DNA from: Dryocola boscaweniae
Lineage (GTDB): Bacteria; Pseudomonadota; Gammaproteobacteria; Enterobacterales; Enterobacteriaceae
Assembly: GCF_025215095.1 (NCBI RefSeq)
Contig: NZ_JALHAP010000082.1
Location: 723,041-787,040 of the forward strand
DNA: 64,000 nt
Direction of reading: 5' to 3'
Positions 43,610-53,064 of the stretch are shown one piece after another (position 1 is the first letter of the stretch; each line of letters opens with the position of its first letter). The position numbers and the translations under genes were made by a program. Below the pieces are notes generated by a model. It had not been told where the DNA came from. It did no database searches and was given only the letters and a program-made list of their open reading frames with translations.

Positions 43610-44068
43610 TTAAAATAATTGTTCTAATTCATTTTTATCTGGCTGATAGGTGTTTACCCGCCCGCTTGCCATAAGCCGGTTATTTGCGAGAATTTCACCT
43701 TCAAAACTGCCGATTTTTTCATCACGCATTAACAGCGTGACCTTACAATCGAGAACCGTACTGGCCGGGAACCCTCCTTCCGGGCAACGCAATCCTCGCC
43801 CGCCAAGCAACATACCAACCCCGACCGATTCCTCGCCCGCGTTCATAGTGTGCCAGCCGGACCATACGCCAACCGTCTGCGCGATAATTTCAATGGCGAA
43901 CCAGCCGGGCAATGTGCCGTCGCGGTCAAGAAAAGGCGCCAGCACGCCGTCCGCACTGACTTTTACCTGGCAATGGGCCGTCTCTTGCGTAACCTCAATC
44001 ACCTTGTCCAGCAGGCACATCGGCGCTTCATGGGGCAAATAGCGTTGCGGGGCAAGATAATCAATCAC
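43610..44068 (-). CDS. apeP: ApeP, 3-hydroxyacyl-ACP dehydratase (hotdog)
   Basis: 152 residues, FabA/FabZ-like hotdog fold: MIDYLAPQRYLPHEAPMCLL (active-site His13 region), PGWFAIEIIAQTVGVWSGWH. In the characterised APE system ApeP works with ApeI as a dehydratase pair that makes the conjugated double bonds. It overlaps apeO by 8 bases. It is followed by the 157-base palindrome-bearing gap before apeQ. Confidence 0.88.
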   Translation of the reverse strand: MIDYLAPQRYLPHEAPMCLLDKVIEVTQETAHCQVKVSADGVLAPFLDRDGTLPGWFAIEIIAQTVGVWSGWHTMNAGEESVGVGMLLGGRGLRCPEGGFPASTVLDCKVTLLMRDEKIGSFEGEILANNRLMASGRVNTYQPDKNELEQLF

Positions 44069-45218
44069 AAGTGGCTCCCAAAATCAGGGCGGCGTTATTA
44101 CCGCCAAAAGCAAAAGAGTTGGACAGCATTACCGGTTTGTAATCCACACGCGGTTTAGTCAATAAACCGCAGGGCGCGAGTTGAGGATCCTGCGTTGAAT
44201 CGCTAAAGTCCTGGGCGGGCAAAGGCAGCCCGCGGGTCAACATTAAATAGCAAAGCGCCGCTTCACAAGCGCCCGCCGCGCCAAGCGTGTGCCCGGTGAG
44301 ATGCTTAGTTGAACTGCCCGGCACGCTTTCACCAAATAGCTGATGAATGACTTTGGCCTCAATTTCATCATTTAAACGCGTGGCGGTGCCGTGCATATTG
44401 ATATAACCAATATCCGCCGCGGTTAACCCCGCCTGCTGCATGGCCATTTCAATGGCGCGAATCGCGCCCAGACCTTCCGGATGCGGAGCCGACATATGCC
44501 AGGCATCGGACGACTCCCCGACGCCAAGCAACTGCACTGGGCCTTTTTCACGGCTTAGCACTATCAGCGCTGCCGCTTCGCCGATGGTGATGCCGTTACG
44601 CTCGGCGCTAAAAGGCTGGCAGCGGCGATCGCTCAGGGATTCCAGGCTGTTAAAACCATTGATGGGCATGCGGCTTAAGGTGTCCGCTCCGCCAACAATC
44701 GCGGCATCGACCATACCAGATTCAATTAACCGCTGGCCGGTGATTACCGCTCGTGCGCTGGATGAACAGGCCGTGGAAATCGTCAGCGCCGGGCCAAAAA
44801 GCTGCAGATATTCACTCAAAAAGCGCGAAGGATCGCCCAGCTCCTGCTGGCCGTAATGATAAGTAGCGTGACTTCCGCTCACCTGGCGATCGGCTTCATC
44901 CAGCCCGGATGTGCTGGTGCCAAGCACCACGGCCACGCGATCCCGACCATAGCGCGCGCAAGCTTCATCGACCTGCGGCTGAATTTGCGCAAGCGCCGCC
45001 AGCAGCAGCCGATTGTTGCGGCTGTTATGCTGAGGAAGATGTTCGGGAACGGCGGGCAACTCGGCCGTAACACGCCCAATCCAGCACTCCCCCTGCTGTA
45101 GCCAGTTGTCTTTATCCGGGACCATGCCCGGCGCCTTACCCGCAACCAGGCTTGCGGCAATCTCATCAAGCGTATTTCCCATCGCGTTGAGCATGCCGAC
45201 GGCGGTTAATGAAATCAT
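44061..45218 (-). CDS. apeO: ApeO, 3-oxoacyl-ACP synthase
   Basis: 385 residues, ketosynthase: nucleophile Cys151 in ISTACSSSARA, His276 in NMHGTATRLND and His310 in TKHLTGHTLGAAG. ApeO pairs with the chain-length-factor protein ApeC in a KS/CLF heterodimer in the characterised system. It overlaps apeN by 4 bases and apeP by 8. The triad is intact, so this is the catalytic partner. Confidence 0.9.
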   Translation of the reverse strand: MISLTAVGMLNAMGNTLDEIAASLVAGKAPGMVPDKDNWLQQGECWIGRVTAELPAVPEHLPQHNSRNNRLLLAALAQIQPQVDEACARYGRDRVAVVLGTSTSGLDEADRQVSGSHATYHYGQQELGDPSRFLSEYLQLFGPALTISTACSSSARAVITGQRLIESGMVDAAIVGGADTLSRMPINGFNSLESLSDRRCQPFSAERNGITIGEAAALIVLSREKGPVQLLGVGESSDAWHMSAPHPEGLGAIRAIEMAMQQAGLTAADIGYINMHGTATRLNDEIEAKVIHQLFGESVPGSSTKHLTGHTLGAAGACEAALCYLMLTRGLPLPAQDFSDSTQDPQLAPCGLLTKPRVDYKPVMLSNSFAFGGNNAALILGATCD

Positions 45219-45799
45219 GATAGGTTGTCCAGATGTTGAATCGCGATGACGTAGCCAAAGCGATAATGCTGAATACTGACGGGCTGGCGGCTGCCGTCAC
45301 GGGTCAGGTACTGAATCGTCTCGATAAGCTCGTTATTTTCATCCCGCAGCTCACGGCGCGAGTCGATGTCTTTTAGCGTCCAGCCTTTCGGCAACTGCGG
45401 CGCCCAGGCGGCAAGCGGCCAGTAGCTCAGCATGATATCGGCCAGCACCTGGCTTGCAGGCGGCAGTTCGGGCAGGGTAATGGATTGCTCGGTTTTTACC
45501 CCCGATTGATCATAGGTCAGACGGAATAAGCGGATCCCCAGCGGCGACAGTCCAGCCAGCATCACTTGCTGATTATCGGCATTCAGCAATACCATCAGCG
45601 ACTGGGTTTTCCCTTTCACCTGCGCGCTCAGCAGTTGCTGCTGGCTGATTGTCGGCGTAATGCCAGGCGCGGGCAAAGTCACGAGCGTGCCCGGTTTGAG
45701 CCATGCCTGCGGACGGGTTGAGTCTTGTTCTGGCGTCGTGCTACAGGCACTCAATAATATGGCGCTTAACAGCAGCATCAGCGCGCGTAGTTTGGTCAT
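45215..45799 (-). CDS. apeN: ApeN, DUF3261 lipoprotein
   Basis: 194 residues with a lipoprotein signal (lipobox LSAC, Cys19) followed by STTPEQDSTRPQAWLKPGTL and a beta-rich body (DUF3261). APE clusters carry such a lipoprotein beside the MMPL exporter and LolA-like protein, probably for moving the polyene-lipid to the outer membrane. It overlaps apeM and apeO by 4 bases each. The biochemical role is not known. Confidence 0.85.
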   Translation of the reverse strand: MTKLRALMLLLSAILLSACSTTPEQDSTRPQAWLKPGTLVTLPAPGITPTISQQQLLSAQVKGKTQSLMVLLNADNQQVMLAGLSPLGIRLFRLTYDQSGVKTEQSITLPELPPASQVLADIMLSYWPLAAWAPQLPKGWTLKDIDSRRELRDENNELIETIQYLTRDGSRQPVSIQHYRFGYVIAIQHLDNLS

Positions 45800-48117
45800 G
45801 GAGTTCCCTTTTCCTGGATGGGCAAAGCCAGCGGAGCGGTCAGAAATGCGCAGAATATTCCGCAGCTCAGCACAACCCCAAAGCCTGAAATAGCCTGAGT
45901 TGCGCTAAAGACCAGCATCCCCAGCGTAAATAACGTGGTCAGCAAGGCGACGCTCACCGCCAGCATCGAGGTCAGCGGCGTGCCGCGCGGATTGCTGAAA
46001 AATATCGTGTAGTTAATGCCGATGCCCAGCACCAGCACTAACGCCAGCAGCGAGAATAAATTCAGCTCGTGTCCGCTGAAGGCTAACGCGGCAAGCCCCC
46101 CGCCGAGTGATAATAACGAAGGCACAACGTTGATAAGCCCCCGTTTTACCCCCAGCCGAAGCATATAACTGATAGCAATCGCGGCAACGGCTGCGGCCAG
46201 CAATCCTGCCAGCAAGGCGCGATAGAAGCCGAAAAGCGCATTAAAAGAACTTTTGCGATCCACCCAACTGACGCCGGGCAGCTTCGCCGCAAGGGCGCTT
46301 AACGCCGCGCTGTCATGAACACCGTTTACCGGCACCAGCGCGCCGCTTTGCCCGTTGGCAAGCGTAAGCCACAGCAAACGCCAGCCGCTGCTGATAACGC
46401 TCTGCTGCCAGATATCCGGCGTAACCGGCATCTGCTGTAAATTCGGCGCCGTCACGGTTATGCCCGTTTCTGCCAGACGCTTTTGCAACACCGGCGCCGC
46501 CTCACGCAGCAAACGTAAATCCGCCTGCTGTCGCTCAAGCGAGGCAAGCGGCAGCAGACGATAACCATCGATAACCTTATCTTTGCGTAAAGCGGCCAGC
46601 TCCGGCGCCAGCTTTTCAAGCCGCGTGAGCGTCTGTTCAGCGCTGCTGCCGTAAACCACGAACCATTTCTGACTCATCCCCTGCCCGGTCAGCGCGGTAA
46701 TGCTCTGTTCTTCACGCAGCAAATCCTGCGGCAAAGCCTGTAAGGTGGAGATATCGTCGTTCACGCGCAGCATCGTCAGGCCCGCGACGCTGATAGCCAG
46801 CAGGGCCAGGGGAATACCAAAACGCACGGATTTATTGAATTGCCATGCCGCAAGCCAGGCGGAAAGGATTTTCTGCCCGGGCGCAGAACGCACCGGTAGA
46901 CCGCGCACCGCATAGGGATACCAGCAAACAACCGTCAGACAGGAAGCCGTTAAGCCGCAGGCGGCGAAAACCGCAAGCTGACGAATGCCGGGAAACGGCG
47001 CGAGGATCATAATCAGCCAGGCCAGCGCCGTGGTGCCCAGCGCGAGCAACAGCGCAGGCAGCACTTTGCGCAAGCTGTTCATGGGTGAATTTTCCGCCCC
47101 GTGCACCATGCGTTCGGTAAGGTAATAAAGCGTGTAATCCGCAGAGACGCCGACAATCCCCAGGCTCATCACCAGCGTCATAAGGTGCAGTTCACCGAAG
47201 CACAGCAGCGTGACTGCTGTTCCGGCAAGCGCGCCAATACCGACGGAGGCGATACAAAGCACAAGAGGACGGACGGATCGGAAGACAATAAGGATCAGCA
47301 GCAGTACGCCAATAACCGTCGCAAGGCCCAGCGTTGAGACATCATGCTTTGCCTGCTGGCTCGCGTAATCGCTGTAGAACAGCGTACCGCGCGACATCAC
47401 TTTTGCCTGCGGAAACTGTTGCTCCAGCTTATGCTGCAATGCGCGCAGCCGGCTCACCGTTTCGCGCCCGCGCTGCATATCAAAGGATGAGCCTTGCAGT
47501 TCGCCGTGCAGCATGTACCAGTAGCGGCCCTGGTTATCTTTCGCCACCAGCCAGCCGTCGATCATACGTAGCTGGCTTGCGCTTTGTTGCAGCGCAAGCT
47601 GAGAACCCCGCACCAGCATCAGGGGATCGTTGCTCAGCTCTTTGCCGCTGACGCCGGAAAACGCCGAATAGAGCTGAGACAGCACCCATTGCGCCTGCGC
47701 TTCGCCGCCGTTTTGCAGGCGAGCGCGGGTTTGTTCATCTATCAAGCCGTTACGGTGTTCGAAGTAAAACCTGCCCCAGGCCTGCTGGGCCGCGGCATCC
47801 ATCGGCCCCTGAATCTGTGCCAGGAAAGGCTGCTGTTGTAGCTGCGCCTGCCACCACTGAGCGACGCGTTCGTCAGGCTTTGCGCCAGGGCTGACCAGCC
47901 AGAGCAGTTGCCTGTCGAGCCGCTGCAGAAACCCTGCTTCAATTTCTGGCGGTATCTGCCCCAGGCTTTGCGCTGGCAAAAGCGACAGCACGCTGCTGTC
48001 GAGCCTGGATTTAGGCAATAACAGGCAAAGAGCCATCGCCAGCAGCGCTACGGCGACGAGCCAGCCCCAGGCCAGTCGACGGTGCCAGTCAGAAAACGAA
48101 ACGCTGCTGTTCTTCAC
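45796..48117 (-). CDS. apeM: ApeM, MMPL/RND-type exporter
   Basis: 773 residues, about 12 membrane helices in the RND/MMPL pattern: one N-terminal helix, a large periplasmic loop (about 45-250), five helices (VIGVLLLILIVFRSVRPLVL, LVMSLGIVGVSADYTLYYLT), then a second half with the same plan (LVLGIGINYTIFFSNPRGTP). The ADYTLYYLTER and NYTIFF segments correspond to the proton-relay helices. It is the likely inner-membrane transporter of the aryl polyene lipid. It overlaps apeL by 29 bases and apeN by 4. Confidence 0.88.
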   Translation of the reverse strand: MKNSSVSFSDWHRRLAWGWLVAVALLAMALCLLLPKSRLDSSVLSLLPAQSLGQIPPEIEAGFLQRLDRQLLWLVSPGAKPDERVAQWWQAQLQQQPFLAQIQGPMDAAAQQAWGRFYFEHRNGLIDEQTRARLQNGGEAQAQWVLSQLYSAFSGVSGKELSNDPLMLVRGSQLALQQSASQLRMIDGWLVAKDNQGRYWYMLHGELQGSSFDMQRGRETVSRLRALQHKLEQQFPQAKVMSRGTLFYSDYASQQAKHDVSTLGLATVIGVLLLILIVFRSVRPLVLCIASVGIGALAGTAVTLLCFGELHLMTLVMSLGIVGVSADYTLYYLTERMVHGAENSPMNSLRKVLPALLLALGTTALAWLIMILAPFPGIRQLAVFAACGLTASCLTVVCWYPYAVRGLPVRSAPGQKILSAWLAAWQFNKSVRFGIPLALLAISVAGLTMLRVNDDISTLQALPQDLLREEQSITALTGQGMSQKWFVVYGSSAEQTLTRLEKLAPELAALRKDKVIDGYRLLPLASLERQQADLRLLREAAPVLQKRLAETGITVTAPNLQQMPVTPDIWQQSVISSGWRLLWLTLANGQSGALVPVNGVHDSAALSALAAKLPGVSWVDRKSSFNALFGFYRALLAGLLAAAVAAIAISYMLRLGVKRGLINVVPSLLSLGGGLAALAFSGHELNLFSLLALVLVLGIGINYTIFFSNPRGTPLTSMLAVSVALLTTLFTLGMLVFSATQAISGFGVVLSCGIFCAFLTAPLALPIQEKGTP

Positions 48118-48694
48118 GCGTCAGTTTCCCTGGTTCCGGGCGGTGTTTGCTAAAGGTGATTTCCGTGAAATCGCCCTGCTTATCATTAAGCTCAATGCGG
48201 TTGAGAAACTTTTCGCCCTGTAAGGTGATGGTGCTGAACAGTTTGTCCAGCGGCGTGGTGGTCGGCGTTAAGACGAGCTGCCACTGCCCTTTCCCCAGAT
48301 CGGTAAACTCGCTGGTAAAGTTCTCGTCCAGCACTTTGCGGTCGGCCTGGAACAGCGCGCGCAACAGATGGTTGAACTGGAACATCTGCGGGTTGCTGTC
48401 GGCGGTGATTATCTGCGGCGCCTGGCTGCCCATCACCTGAACCATATGGCTGTCATCAAGGATGAGCGTCATCGGAAAAGGATGCTGCTGTTGCCACCAT
48501 AAGCCTTTGCTTTTGGCGATCAACACTTCGCCGCTGGAATGCAGCGGTTGGGCCATGCCGCTAATCTGGCGCTCCTGCTGGAAGGCGGCGCGAACAACCT
48601 GCTGCGCGGCGAAACGCTGCTGAACATCATCCAGCGTGACTGCGCTCGCGGCGCTGCTTATCAGCAAGGCCGCGGTAAGTAAGAGTTTTTTCAT
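48089..48694 (-). CDS. apeL: ApeL, LolA-like outer-membrane carrier protein
   Basis: 201 residues. A Sec signal peptide (MKKLLLTAALLISSAASA) precedes VTLDDVQQRFAAQQVVRAAF and a half-barrel LolA-like body (GLWWQQQHPFPMTLILDDSH, LDKLFSTITLQGEKFLNRIE). LolA family proteins carry lipids through the periplasm; here the cargo is inferred to be the polyene product. It overlaps apeK by 4 bases and apeM by 29. It is not the lolA of lipoprotein sorting, which lies elsewhere. Confidence 0.86.
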   Translation of the reverse strand: MKKLLLTAALLISSAASAVTLDDVQQRFAAQQVVRAAFQQERQISGMAQPLHSSGEVLIAKSKGLWWQQQHPFPMTLILDDSHMVQVMGSQAPQIITADSNPQMFQFNHLLRALFQADRKVLDENFTSEFTDLGKGQWQLVLTPTTTPLDKLFSTITLQGEKFLNRIELNDKQGDFTEITFSKHRPEPGKLTREEQQRFVF

Positions 48695-49113
48695 GGCTTA
48701 ATCCCCATGCGTTCAAATAAGACGGTCGGCGAGACATAGCACATCTCTCCCGTCGCGGCGTCAACGGCGACCTGAATGGTGTAGCCGGTTGTGGTGCGCT
48801 TGCCGCTTGCGGCATCAATGATTTGATAGCCAATCTTCAGGCGGTTTTCATATTCCTGCACGCTTGCCCGCACGAGAATTTGCTGTTCAAACGTCACCAC
48901 GTCGCGGTATTTCACCCGCGTGTCCACCACCGGCCAGACGTAGCCGGATTCCTTCATGGCTCGATAGCCGTAGTTAAACCGATCGAGCAGCGCTTCACGC
49001 GCCACCTCAAAATAGCGGAAGTAGTTGCCGTGCCAGACCACGTTCATCGCATCGACATCATGGAAAGGCACTTTGATACTTACCTCAGCGGTAAAGCGTG
49101 GGTCGCTTAGCAT
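48691..49113 (-). CDS. apeK: ApeK, acyl-CoA/ACP thioesterase (4HBT hotdog)
   Basis: 140 residues with the 4-hydroxybenzoyl-CoA thioesterase pattern VPFHDVDAMNVVWHGNYFRY, then FEVAREALLDRFNYGYRAMK; the Asp of DVDAMNV and WHGNY are the active-site region. It probably hydrolyses acyl thioesters, for editing or starter release. It overlaps apeJ by 7 bases and apeL by 4. YbgC-like family membership is also possible, but the context makes ApeK the better name. Confidence 0.86.
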   Translation of the reverse strand: MLSDPRFTAEVSIKVPFHDVDAMNVVWHGNYFRYFEVAREALLDRFNYGYRAMKESGYVWPVVDTRVKYRDVVTFEQQILVRASVQEYENRLKIGYQIIDAASGKRTTTGYTIQVAVDAATGEMCYVSPTVLFERMGIKP

Positions 49114-50831
49114 CCGGACTCCAGATCTTTCGGCAGTTGCCAGAAATCATAAAAATTAAACCAGTCGAGCGGCGAGCGTAAAGCATAGGCTTCAAGCCGT
49201 TCGGCGTAACGATCGATGGTCTGCTGTAGGGCTTGCTGGCGTGTCGCTCGCGGCAGGATCAGAGGGTCGGCGAAAGACTCTGCGTGGATAAGCAGTTTGC
49301 CCTGCTCGCGCAGCACCATCATTAAAACAATCGGGCAGCGTAAGGCGGCCGCCAGAATAAACGGCCCCTGCGGGAACGGCGCTGGCGCGCCCATAAACTG
49401 GCTCCAGCATACGCGACGATCGCCACCGCGCTGCGTGTTAACCGCAATTCTGTCGCCGACGATAGCCACCCATTCGCCTGCGTCAATTTTATCCTGCAGC
49501 ATCATGGCGGTTTCAGGCCCAATGTGCGTGACGGGCAACAAATTCACCGCCGCCTGCGGAGCAATCTCTTCGACTATCTGGCGGAACCGCCGGGCATGAT
49601 CGGTAAAAACCAGCGCATTAATGACTAGCCCTACATCAACCTGCGCCAGCGCCCGGCTGGCTTCGATATCGCCAAGGTGCGCGGCGAGAATGAGTTTTCC
49701 GCAGCCTGCCTGCGGCTGCAAAACTTCGCGGCTGCCGGGCGCAAAATTAATATCGCGCCCCCATTTGATGTCCCCTCGCCAGGCGGCGATTTTGTTGAGC
49801 ATCGCATCGCCAAACCGCAAAAAGTGCCGATAGCTGTTTAAGCCTTCGGGCAGTTCGATTTGCCTGATTTTCGCCTGTTGCCGCACGCGCGCCAGCCAAA
49901 GCTGCGAGGCGCGACGCTGCGGCCCTCCGGTCAGCCACATCCAGGCCACCACAGGGTACAGCAGGAGCGTGAAGGCTCCGCGTCCCAGAATTTGATAGAT
50001 GCGCAGCATCATGCGCATCCCCATCAGCCCTTTTCTCTCCGGTACTTTCGCCCAGTGAGCGGCTTTACGCCGACGGGAAAGCAAGGCGGGAATGCGTGGC
50101 AACATGCCGAAAAATAGCCGCGCATGCATCCAGGAGATGCGCAGGTTGTCATGGAGAGCGTCAAAATGCGACAGGCCGTCGGGCGGATAGGTCACCCGTG
50201 TGCGCAAAAAGCGGCTTTCCACGCCCGACCAGTACAGACGCACCATAATTTCCGTATCGAAATCCATGCGTTTGCCCGGCGGGTGCCGTTCAATAACCGC
50301 AAGGGTTGAAGCCAAAGGATAAACCCGAAATCCGCACATGCTGTCTTTGAGCGACAGCGAAAGCGTTTCAATCCATACCCAGAAATGGGTCACATAGCGC
50401 CCGTACAGGCGAGATTTGGGAACGGAATCGTCGTAGTCCGGCTGGCCGGAAATCAGGTTTTCAGGATAAAGCCGCGCTTCCTTCACAAAGCGGGGAATGT
50501 CTTCAATGCGGTGCTGGCCGTCCGCATCAAGCTGAATGGCATGGCTGAAACCGGCCTTTGCGGCTGCCTGGAAACCAGCAATAACGGCTTGTCCTTTTCC
50601 GCTGTTTTTTGCAAGGCGCACCAGCGTCACGCCGCTGTGATTTGCCGCAAGCCGATCCAACCGTTGCGCTGTCGCCGGTTCGCTGCCGTCATCAACAATA
50701 ATGCAGGGCAACGAAAACGGGGCCAGACGCGCGAGCACGCCGGGCATGGCTGCGCCGTGGTTGTAACAGGGAATGACCACGCACGGACGAAAATCCGCAT
50801 TAGCCACGGCTACGGTGTGTATTACGGACAT
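49107..50831 (-). CDS. apeJ: ApeJ, glycosyltransferase-acyltransferase fusion
   Basis: 574 residues, two enzymes in one chain. Residues 1-240 are a GT2 glycosyltransferase (CVVIPCYNHGAAMPGVLARL; IQLDADGQHRIEDI with the DxD motif). About 275-305 is a membrane anchor (GAFTLLLYPVVAWMWLTGGP). Residues 330-570 are an LPLAT-type acyltransferase (LILAAHLGDIEASRALAQVD with the HxxxD/E motif, VAIVGDRIAVNTQRGGDRRV). It probably joins sugar and acyl parts of the lipid carrying the polyene. It overlaps apeI by 10 bases and apeK by 7. Confidence 0.86.
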   Translation of the reverse strand: MSVIHTVAVANADFRPCVVIPCYNHGAAMPGVLARLAPFSLPCIIVDDGSEPATAQRLDRLAANHSGVTLVRLAKNSGKGQAVIAGFQAAAKAGFSHAIQLDADGQHRIEDIPRFVKEARLYPENLISGQPDYDDSVPKSRLYGRYVTHFWVWIETLSLSLKDSMCGFRVYPLASTLAVIERHPPGKRMDFDTEIMVRLYWSGVESRFLRTRVTYPPDGLSHFDALHDNLRISWMHARLFFGMLPRIPALLSRRRKAAHWAKVPERKGLMGMRMMLRIYQILGRGAFTLLLYPVVAWMWLTGGPQRRASQLWLARVRQQAKIRQIELPEGLNSYRHFLRFGDAMLNKIAAWRGDIKWGRDINFAPGSREVLQPQAGCGKLILAAHLGDIEASRALAQVDVGLVINALVFTDHARRFRQIVEEIAPQAAVNLLPVTHIGPETAMMLQDKIDAGEWVAIVGDRIAVNTQRGGDRRVCWSQFMGAPAPFPQGPFILAAALRCPIVLMMVLREQGKLLIHAESFADPLILPRATRQQALQQTIDRYAERLEAYALRSPLDWFNFYDFWQLPKDLESGC

Positions 50832-51172
50832 AGCTTGATTTTTCCGCTGCTGACAGGCTGTCGGGATTCTTCTTTCACAAGCACATATTCAAAGTTCAGC
50901 ACGCCGCGAACGGCGTCCCAGCGCAGATTCAGTTCAAGCAGGCTTTCAGGCAGTACCGGGCGCTGGAACTTTACGCTATCAATCGCGCAAAAGCGCATGC
51001 CGGGCGCAAGTTCCGCGCCGTAAGCCATGACCCAGTCGAGCTGCGCCACGCCGGGAAGCAGCGGCTGAGTCGGAAAGTGACCACGAAACCAGTTCAGGTC
51101 CGCCGGAATACGCAATTGCAGGCACAGCGCATTTTCAGCCGGCTGCGTACGCCTTTCTTCAATGGGTTTCAT
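50822..51172 (-). CDS. apeI: ApeI, 3-hydroxyacyl-ACP dehydratase (hotdog)
   Basis: 116 residues from the ATG at 51172 (MKPIEERRTQPAENALCLQL); a 55-codon upstream frame inside apeH is not real. FRGHFPTQPLLPGVAQLDWV is the FabZ-like active-site helix with His. It pairs with ApeP in the known APE dehydratase complex. It overlaps apeH by 14 bases and apeJ by 10. It is small and lacks the C-terminal parts of FabZ, as is typical of ApeI. Confidence 0.86.
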   Translation of the reverse strand: MKPIEERRTQPAENALCLQLRIPADLNWFRGHFPTQPLLPGVAQLDWVMAYGAELAPGMRFCAIDSVKFQRPVLPESLLELNLRWDAVRGVLNFEYVLVKEESRQPVSSGKIKLCP

Positions 51173-52496
51173 CAAATAATTCCTGTAGTTGCGCCCAGGC
51201 TCGTTTGCTCTGGCTGTTGAGAGGAATGCTCTCGACGATACGCCAGTAACGCGGGATGGCCACAGGCTCAAGCCACTGGCGAAGCGTGTCTCGCCATAGC
51301 TTTTTATATTCTGCAGGCAGATTAACGGAGCCATCAAGCACCACGACGGCTCCAGGCGTCATGCGCCCGGCGCGAACAATCGGCACCACCGCCGCGTCCT
51401 GCACGCCGGGCAACGTCATCAGACGGCGTTCAATTTCGCTAAGCGAGACGCGTTTTTCTTCAATCTTCACTATGCGATCGCGACGCCCCAGAAGCCGGAA
51501 ACCGCCCTGCCTGGTAAACGCCAGATTATCGTCGAGCGAGCATCCACCCTCGGCTATTAGAGGCGATCGTACCGACCATTTCTCTTCACGGGCGACAAAT
51601 TCCACGTCCGGGAAAGGCTGCCACAGCGGCGCGGCGCTTTGATGCTGCCGCCAGGCGAGCACGCCCGTTTCCGTGGTGCCGTAAATTTCGCAAACCGCCT
51701 CACCGAACCACCGCTTTGCCTGCTGCGCCGTTTTATCGTCAAGCAATCCTGCCGCTGAGATAGTTTTACGGCACGGCGGCGCCATAAGGTTGGTATCAAG
51801 GCGCTTCAGAAAAGCCGGGCTGCTGATAAATAACAAAGGATGCGAGGTCAGCGCGGCAAGCTGTTCGGGAAAATGAATCATCGACACATCGCAGGCCAGA
51901 CCCAGCGCCATGGGCAGCATAATGCGGAACGTCAGGCCATACATATGTTGATGGCTCACCGACGCCACAACCCGGCAATTTTGCAGTTCGTGGCCCCAGA
52001 GTTTTGCCAGCCAGGCGCTCTCTTCATTCAGAGCGCTGAGCGGTTTAAAGACCTGCGAAGGTTCGCCAGTCGACCCGGAGGTGAACAAAATCACGCCCGC
52101 GTCATGCGCTATGGGCGACAGGGCTTGCGGCGGTTGAGAAGACAAAGTCTGCGGATTAATAACCGGGCAATCCAGATCCAGCCCTGACGGCAGATCGGTT
52201 AACACACCGCTAAATAGCGATTGCTGTTCGCGCAGTTGCGTTTCCCGGCAATGGCCCGGCAGCAGCGGCGTTTTACCTGCGTGCAGCGTGGCAAGCAGCG
52301 CGACAATAAACCCGTAGCTGTTGTCAAAACAGAGCGCCCATCGCTCGCCGGTATAAGCGTTCAGCTCACCATAAAGCCGGTGAACATCCCGCACGAGCAT
52401 GGCCTGCGTCCAGCACTTATCGTCTGAAAACGCCACAATATGCTCGGGATGGCGAGCAGCGCTAATCCACTCGTTAAGCGGCAGAAGATTATCCAT
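51159..52496 (-). CDS. apeH: ApeH, AMP-forming acyl-ACP ligase
   Basis: 445 residues, ANL superfamily. The phosphate-binding loop is VILFTSGSTGEPSQVFK, the adenine motif is EIYGTTETGVLAW, and GRRDRIVKIEEKRVSLSEIE lies at the domain hinge. The C-terminal domain has SQSKRAWAQL, whose Lys fits the catalytic lysine. It is shorter than acyl-CoA ligases (about 500-560 residues). It is expected to load the aryl starter (4-hydroxybenzoate-like) onto an ACP. It overlaps apeG by 8 bases and apeI by 14. Confidence 0.87.
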   Translation of the reverse strand: MDNLLPLNEWISAARHPEHIVAFSDDKCWTQAMLVRDVHRLYGELNAYTGERWALCFDNSYGFIVALLATLHAGKTPLLPGHCRETQLREQQSLFSGVLTDLPSGLDLDCPVINPQTLSSQPPQALSPIAHDAGVILFTSGSTGEPSQVFKPLSALNEESAWLAKLWGHELQNCRVVASVSHQHMYGLTFRIMLPMALGLACDVSMIHFPEQLAALTSHPLLFISSPAFLKRLDTNLMAPPCRKTISAAGLLDDKTAQQAKRWFGEAVCEIYGTTETGVLAWRQHQSAAPLWQPFPDVEFVAREEKWSVRSPLIAEGGCSLDDNLAFTRQGGFRLLGRRDRIVKIEEKRVSLSEIERRLMTLPGVQDAAVVPIVRAGRMTPGAVVVLDGSVNLPAEYKKLWRDTLRQWLEPVAIPRYWRIVESIPLNSQSKRAWAQLQELFDETH

Positions 52497-53064
52497 GATG
52501 TTGTTTTACGCGCAGGCGTACCAGCCATTCTCCCGCGAAAAGCATGCCCATCAGCATATAGCTGAGCAGGCCGTTCCACAGCGTCCAGAGGTGGATGTCG
52601 CCATGCAGACAGGTCCATAACGAAATGCTGCCGTTAACAATAAAAAATCCGCACCAGACCTGAGTGACACGCCGCGTGTAGCGTATCCCCGCTGGCGAAA
52701 GTTCGCCTTCGCGTAAGCGCGCAAGACGTTCAATAAGCGGCATGCGGCTAAACAGCGAAGCGCCAAACAGAACAAACATCACAATATTGACGACCAGCGG
52801 ATACCACAGCAGTAATTGTGCCTCACGCAGCAAAAAGCTCGCCAGCGTCAGGACGACGCCTACCCCGGCGAGAGCCTGCGCCGCACGGCTCAGCGCCCCG
52901 GCTTTACCGCGAAGCGCCGCAAGGCGCAGAACGAAACAGAGCGCCAGCAAAGGCAGCAGGAAAGATAAATGCGGGTAACTCAGCGCCAGCCACACGGCAA
53001 AAGGCCAGCCAATAATGGCCAGCCCTCCTGCGATATTCAGCACATTCCCTGCCCGCACCTGCAT
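52489..53064 (-). CDS. apeG: ApeG, integral membrane protein
   Basis: 191 residues, about six hydrophobic helices (IAGGLAIIGWPFAVWLALSY, LLLWYPLVVNIVMFVLFGAS, TLWNGLLSYMLMGMLFAGEW). The family (COG4648-like) is found in APE clusters and has no known activity. It starts one base inside the apeF stop (TGATG) and overlaps apeH by 8 bases. I see no catalytic motif. Confidence 0.82.
   Translation of the reverse strand: MQVRAGNVLNIAGGLAIIGWPFAVWLALSYPHLSFLLPLLALCFVLRLAALRGKAGALSRAAQALAGVGVVLTLASFLLREAQLLLWYPLVVNIVMFVLFGASLFSRMPLIERLARLREGELSPAGIRYTRRVTQVWCGFFIVNGSISLWTCLHGDIHLWTLWNGLLSYMLMGMLFAGEWLVRLRVKQHHG

Noticed and set aside
41495..45218. Ordinary fatty-acid genes (fabF, fabG, fabA/Z)
   Set aside because: The order of sixteen genes, the CLF-type ApeC, the MMPL exporter and the LolA-like protein identify an aryl polyene cluster.
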